64,000 bases of DNA, taken from IMG/VR virus record IMGVR_UViG_3300009008_000005, positions 1 to 64,000 of that record; one strand, 5' to 3'. Shown here piece by piece: positions 61,833-64,000 of the stretch. The notes beneath the pieces were generated by a model. The model worked only from the letters and a program-made list of their open reading frames with translations. It searched no databases and was not told the origin of the DNA. This DNA comes from a virus. Position 1 is the first letter of the stretch, and each line of letters opens with the position of its first letter. Both the position numbers and the translations under genes were made by a program.

Positions 61833-62492
61833 ATGTTAGAGAAAGCTCGGCTCTTCAGGTACGGTGATGCGGCTGAATTCCACACCAATGTCATATACCT
61901 ATCCACGACCGACTGCCTCCGCTACAGAACTTCAGAGCATCCTAAGCTTCACAGAATCTCAGGGCCCGCTGAAGGGCCAGTATGCACAAAGTGCCTAAAA
62001 GCACTGCATGTGCAGTCCGTTCACCTATGGAGTATAGACCCCAAAGGTAGGGACAGGCAAGTCGTCGACAGTGTAATCAACGACCTGGAGAATACAATGG
62101 GACCTAGAGAATTCCGAAGAATTCGGGCGGCTATCAGCCTCACACGAAAGCAACTTGCGGAGGTAACTGGACTTGCGTCGTCCACAATAGCTCGATATGA
62201 ATCGGGCTCCTTTGCAATCCCACGGGGCATCGCACAAGCAGTCATGGCTCTTGAAGGAAAGGTGAATCCTCCTACAGAACGATGGGCAGTTCTGACTGAT
62301 CACGAAATCTCCCAGGTGAATGAATCCGCTGGGTGGTACCGCCGTAAGAAGGGTTGGGTAGCTTACAAGTCCCAGGAGGATGCGGAGACGGCGCACGGCC
62401 TGAAGGGTGGGAACGTCGTCCAGGTCATCGTAAGGAAGTGTATAGAAGAATCCATCTTCCGTGAACGGTGGGATACCCTGAAATTGGCGTAG
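61833..62492 (+). CDS. XRE-type transcription regulator, 219 aa
   Basis: Central HTH at about residues 88-145: F-R-R-I-R-A-A-I-S-L-T-R-K-Q-L-A-E-V-T-G-L, then S-S-T-I-A-R-Y-E-S-G, the classical XRE recognition segment. The N-terminal 80 residues contain cysteines (D-C-L-R-Y; V-C-T-K-C-L-K) that may bind zinc, similar in layout to MqsA-like antitoxins, though this is not claimed. The C-terminal 70 residues are mixed alpha/beta with W-Y-R-R-K-K-G-W. Candidate regulator of the palindromes in this window. Confidence 0.82.
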   Translation: MLEKARLFRYGDAAEFHTNVIYLSTTDCLRYRTSEHPKLHRISGPAEGPVCTKCLKALHVQSVHLWSIDPKGRDRQVVDSVINDLENTMGPREFRRIRAAISLTRKQLAEVTGLASSTIARYESGSFAIPRGIAQAVMALEGKVNPPTERWAVLTDHEISQVNESAGWYRRKKGWVAYKSQEDAETAHGLKGGNVVQVIVRKCIEESIFRERWDTLKLA

Positions 62493-62526
62493 GCCCGGCT
62501 TAGAGCAGAGTGGGAATAAATGAAGA

Positions 62527-62559
62527 CCTGGCCTGAAACGGCCAGAGGAAGAGGCCAGG
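62527..62559 (+). other. Alternative hairpins in the leader of the 62608 gene
   Basis: CTGGCC can pair with GGCCAG at 62540-62545 (loop TGAAAC), or CCTGGCC (62527-62533) can pair with GGCCAGG at 62553-62559. The two foldings exclude each other. They precede the second regulator by about 50 nt. No U-run follows, so attenuation is only a possibility. Confidence 0.35.
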
Positions 62560-62607
62560 CAGGAAGCCGGACCGGGGCCTACCATGAGTGTAAAGGGGGA
62601 ATCAAAT

Positions 62608-62997
62608 ATGAGTCAAGACGTAAGACACGTGCCGCTGCACTTTGTGATAGCGTCAGTGGTTTGGAATAGGCGTAGAGTTGCAAGAATAAAGCAAGCGACT
62701 GTCTGCCGAGTTCTAGGGCTAGGACAGACGGGGTACTCGAAGTTCGAGCGGGGGCGGACTCAGCTCAATGCAACAAAGTTCTTCCTCCTAGACTACGTCC
62801 TAGGTAGGGATCTGCACCGTGACATCTATACATTGCACCAGGAATTGATCGACAGAGGCTACTACATCACACCGAATGGTGACTGCACGAAAGGTGTAGA
62901 GATAGAAGAGGTCCGAGCCATCGCTTCGGCTATGTCTTCTTCGCCGCAGCCTTCTTCTTCGGAGCAGCAACCTTCTTTGCCGCTGGCTTTGTCTTAG
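62608..62997 (+). CDS. Second XRE-type regulator, 129 aa
   Basis: Start ATG 62608 with AAGGGGG upstream; ATG 62584 is in frame but lacks a good SD. HTH at about residues 24-55: R-R-V-A-R-I-K-Q-A-T-V-C-R-V-L-G-L and T-G-Y-S-K-F-E-R-G-R, typical of XRE proteins. The C-terminus is Ser/Pro/Gln-rich. It overlaps the convergent 62930 gene by 68 bp. A second candidate palindrome-binding protein. Confidence 0.8.
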   Translation: MSQDVRHVPLHFVIASVVWNRRRVARIKQATVCRVLGLGQTGYSKFERGRTQLNATKFFLLDYVLGRDLHRDIYTLHQELIDRGYYITPNGDCTKGVEIEEVRAIASAMSSSPQPSSSEQQPSLPLALS

Positions 62998-63250
62998 GAA
63001 CGTCCAGCTTTGCCTGGGCTCTAAGTTCCTGGCTAAGGTTAGTGATCCTGTCGTCGATCTCTTGCATCACCTGTTTGATTGATCCTTCCTGTACCATGGA
63101 ATAGAAGTTGTCTGCCACCTCGATCCCTTTACTCGGTGGACCTAGATCCGTGGTGCAGTAGGTGGCCAGGTGCGAGCGAAGAGTAGACCAGACAGCCCTC
63201 TCATGCTGCAGTCCGATATGTTTGTTCAGGAGTTCTTGCAAGTTAGCCAT
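62930..63250 (-). CDS. Small protein with histone H1-like tail, 106 aa
   Basis: The N-terminal 75 residues are helical. The C-terminal 20 are K-P-A-A-K-K-V-A-A-P-K-K-K-A-A-A-K-K-T, an H1-like Lys/Ala/Pro tail known to bind DNA without specificity. Probably a nucleoid- or DNA-condensing protein. The tail-coding part overlaps the convergent regulator gene, whose Ser/Pro/Gln end is the antisense product of the same bases. Confidence 0.78.
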   Translation of the reverse strand: MANLQELLNKHIGLQHERAVWSTLRSHLATYCTTDLGPPSKGIEVADNFYSMVQEGSIKQVMQEIDDRITNLSQELRAQAKLDVPKTKPAAKKVAAPKKKAAAKKT

Positions 63251-63314
63251 AGTGTTTTCCTCAGCTGATGAGATCGCAATCTAGCACAACCTCCCTTCTA
63301 GTATCACCAAACCT

Positions 63315-63343
63315 TTGGGTAGAACGCAAGGCGGGAGTATAAT
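63315..63343 (+). promoter_or_regulatory. Promoter of the excisionase-like gene
   Basis: TTGGGT (63315-63320), 17-nt spacer, perfect TATAAT (63338-63343). SD GGAGGAG and ATG 63362 follow within 20 nt. Confidence 0.75.
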
Positions 63344-63361
63344 ATAGACCACGGAGGAGCC

Positions 63362-63685
63362 ATGGAGAGCCCAGATTACTATATAACGATCAATGAAGCT
63401 GTGGCCTTGTACGGTGCCGACCCTAAAGCTATGAGGAGGGAGGCTACGAACCGTGGATGGGGCTACGTAAAATACAACGGGGCCCGGGTCGCCTTTGACC
63501 TCGATGAGTTCCAAGACTGGCTCTGGGGTATCGATGAAAAGACCATACGACGTACGGCCCCACGAGAGACCTGCCTATGCTGTGGTGGGAAGGCTAGGTA
63601 CAAGCGCAGATTTTGCTCTGCCTGTATCTATAAGATGCGTGAAGACTTCGCAGGATCCTTCGACGAGCACTCAGTGGCTATATGA
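63362..63685 (+). CDS. Excisionase-like winged HTH with zinc finger, 107 aa
   Basis: The N-terminal 60 residues resemble the MerR/excisionase wHTH (Y-I-T-I-N-E-A-V-A-L-Y-G ... M-R-R-E-A-T-N-R-G-W ... V-A-F-D-L-D-E-F). C-L-C-C-G-G near residue 72 and C-S-A-C near 88 form a zinc finger. The combination is uncommon. No integrase was found, so a transcription role is at least as likely as excision. Palindrome copy 9 overlaps its stop codon. Confidence 0.8.
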   Translation: MESPDYYITINEAVALYGADPKAMRREATNRGWGYVKYNGARVAFDLDEFQDWLWGIDEKTIRRTAPRETCLCCGGKARYKRRFCSACIYKMREDFAGSFDEHSVAI

Positions 63686-63702
63686 GTATTTCGGTGAAAT
63701 AG
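63685..63702 (+). repeat. Palindrome copy 9
   Basis: AGTATTTC-GGT-GAAATAGT. GAG of the motif overlaps the TGA stop of the 63362 gene, the same arrangement as copy 2. Confidence 0.8.
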
Positions 63703-64000
63703 TGGGCGGAATCAACAACAAGCTAGGCTGCGTGACTCTGACCGGGGACGGAACAGGACTGCACATCCCAGATAGCACCTTCTTGGACAACCGGGGTGGC
63801 CGAGCCAAGCTGATATCCATTGGGGATAACGTGACCTTCTCAACCGGAGTCATACTGCTCGTACACGACGCTATGGCGAAGCGTACCGGTGGGAACGTGA
63901 CCTACGGAAGGATCATCATAGAAGACCACGTTTCCATCTCCGCCCGAGTCACTGTCCTCCCCGCTACCAGGATTGGCCGTGGGTCTATTGCAGGTGCGGG
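63702..64000 (+). CDS. Hexapeptide-repeat acetyltransferase, N-terminal part
   Basis: Runs off the window. GTG 63702 is the closest start; GTG 63639 is in frame and would include palindrome copy 9 as Y-E-Y-F-G-E-I. Repeats of the left-handed beta-helix type are visible (I-S-I-G-D-N-V-T-F-S-T-G-V-I-L-L-V-H-D, I-I-I-E-D-H-V-S-I-S-A-R-V-T-V-L, T-R-I-G-R-G-S-I-A-G-A), as in maltose/galactoside O-acetyltransferases. It may modify a sugar on host or phage surface structures. Confidence 0.78.
   Translation, partial: MGGINNKLGCVTLTGDGTGLHIPDSTFLDNRGGRAKLISIGDNVTFSTGVILLVHDAMAKRTGGNVTYGRIIIEDHVSISARVTVLPATRIGRGSIAGA

Noticed and set aside
7922-63702. Palindromes as LexA/SOS boxes
   Set aside because: Neither the E. 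coli CTG-N10-CAG nor the Gram-positive GAAC-N4-GTTC consensus fits.
1-64000. tRNA genes
   Set aside because: No cloverleaf with a T-loop GGTTCRANNC pattern was recognised by eye; a tRNA search program would settle it.

Overview
The window is part of the genome of a large tailed double-stranded DNA phage (Caudoviricetes), most likely contractile-tailed. It carries a complete phage replication module, a long tape-measure-like protein, a hub-like protein, baseplate proteins related to J/gp47 and W/gp25, very large fibre proteins and a phage sigma factor. No rRNA, tRNA, CRISPR array, transposase or bacterial housekeeping gene was seen. Genes are tightly packed with 1-30 bp overlaps and good Shine-Dalgarno (SD) sites. 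Promoters have ordinary TTGACA/TATAAT character, so bacterial RNA polymerase is used, perhaps redirected by the phage sigma factor. The host cannot be named from the sequence.

Layout. 11-979 is one leftward unknown gene. 1204-14350 is a rightward replication and recombination operon: acidic protein, SF2 helicase, family-4 uracil-DNA glycosylase, three unknowns, DnaB-like helicase, DnaG-like primase, zinc-ribbon protein (possible ssDNA-binding protein), family A DNA polymerase, small zinc protein, RecA-like ATPase, Cas4/RecB-like Fe-S nuclease, RusA-like resolvase and small proteins, ending in a shared terminator. 14392-43057 is a long leftward block. In transcription order it holds an acetyltransferase, sigma factor, several disordered or Ig-like structural proteins, baseplate W-like and J-like proteins, then fibre proteins with parallel beta-helices. 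One small zinc-finger gene lies on the opposite strand at 26359-26622. 43077-44388 holds three rightward single-gene cassettes with their own terminators. Two of them share an almost identical upstream region and are visibly richer in G/C-ending codons. 44445-48782 is leftward: a polyvalent protein with a pyrophosphatase-like domain, a glycine-zipper protein and a phosphoesterase-ligase fusion. 49068-51697 is a rightward group of six unknown genes. 51681-60868 is leftward: hub-like protein, tail protein, a small protein and the tape measure. 60988-64000 is a mosaic of small regulatory-looking genes (two XRE-type regulators, an excisionase-like protein, an H1-like basic protein, a membrane coiled-coil protein) and the start of a hexapeptide-repeat transferase.

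The most interesting signal is a family of nine short palindromes, consensus GAGTATTTC-N3-GAAATAC, scattered across the window. Copies sit just after or overlapping stop codons, between genes, in a promoter spacer and inside four genes. Most are oriented with local transcription. They look like operator or stoperator-type sites, with two XRE-type proteins encoded in the same window, or like a tiny mobile palindrome. Other points of interest are the duplicated-promoter cassettes, two replication/recombination ATPases with unusual P-loops, the phosphoesterase-ligase fusion and the multi-domain polyvalent protein.
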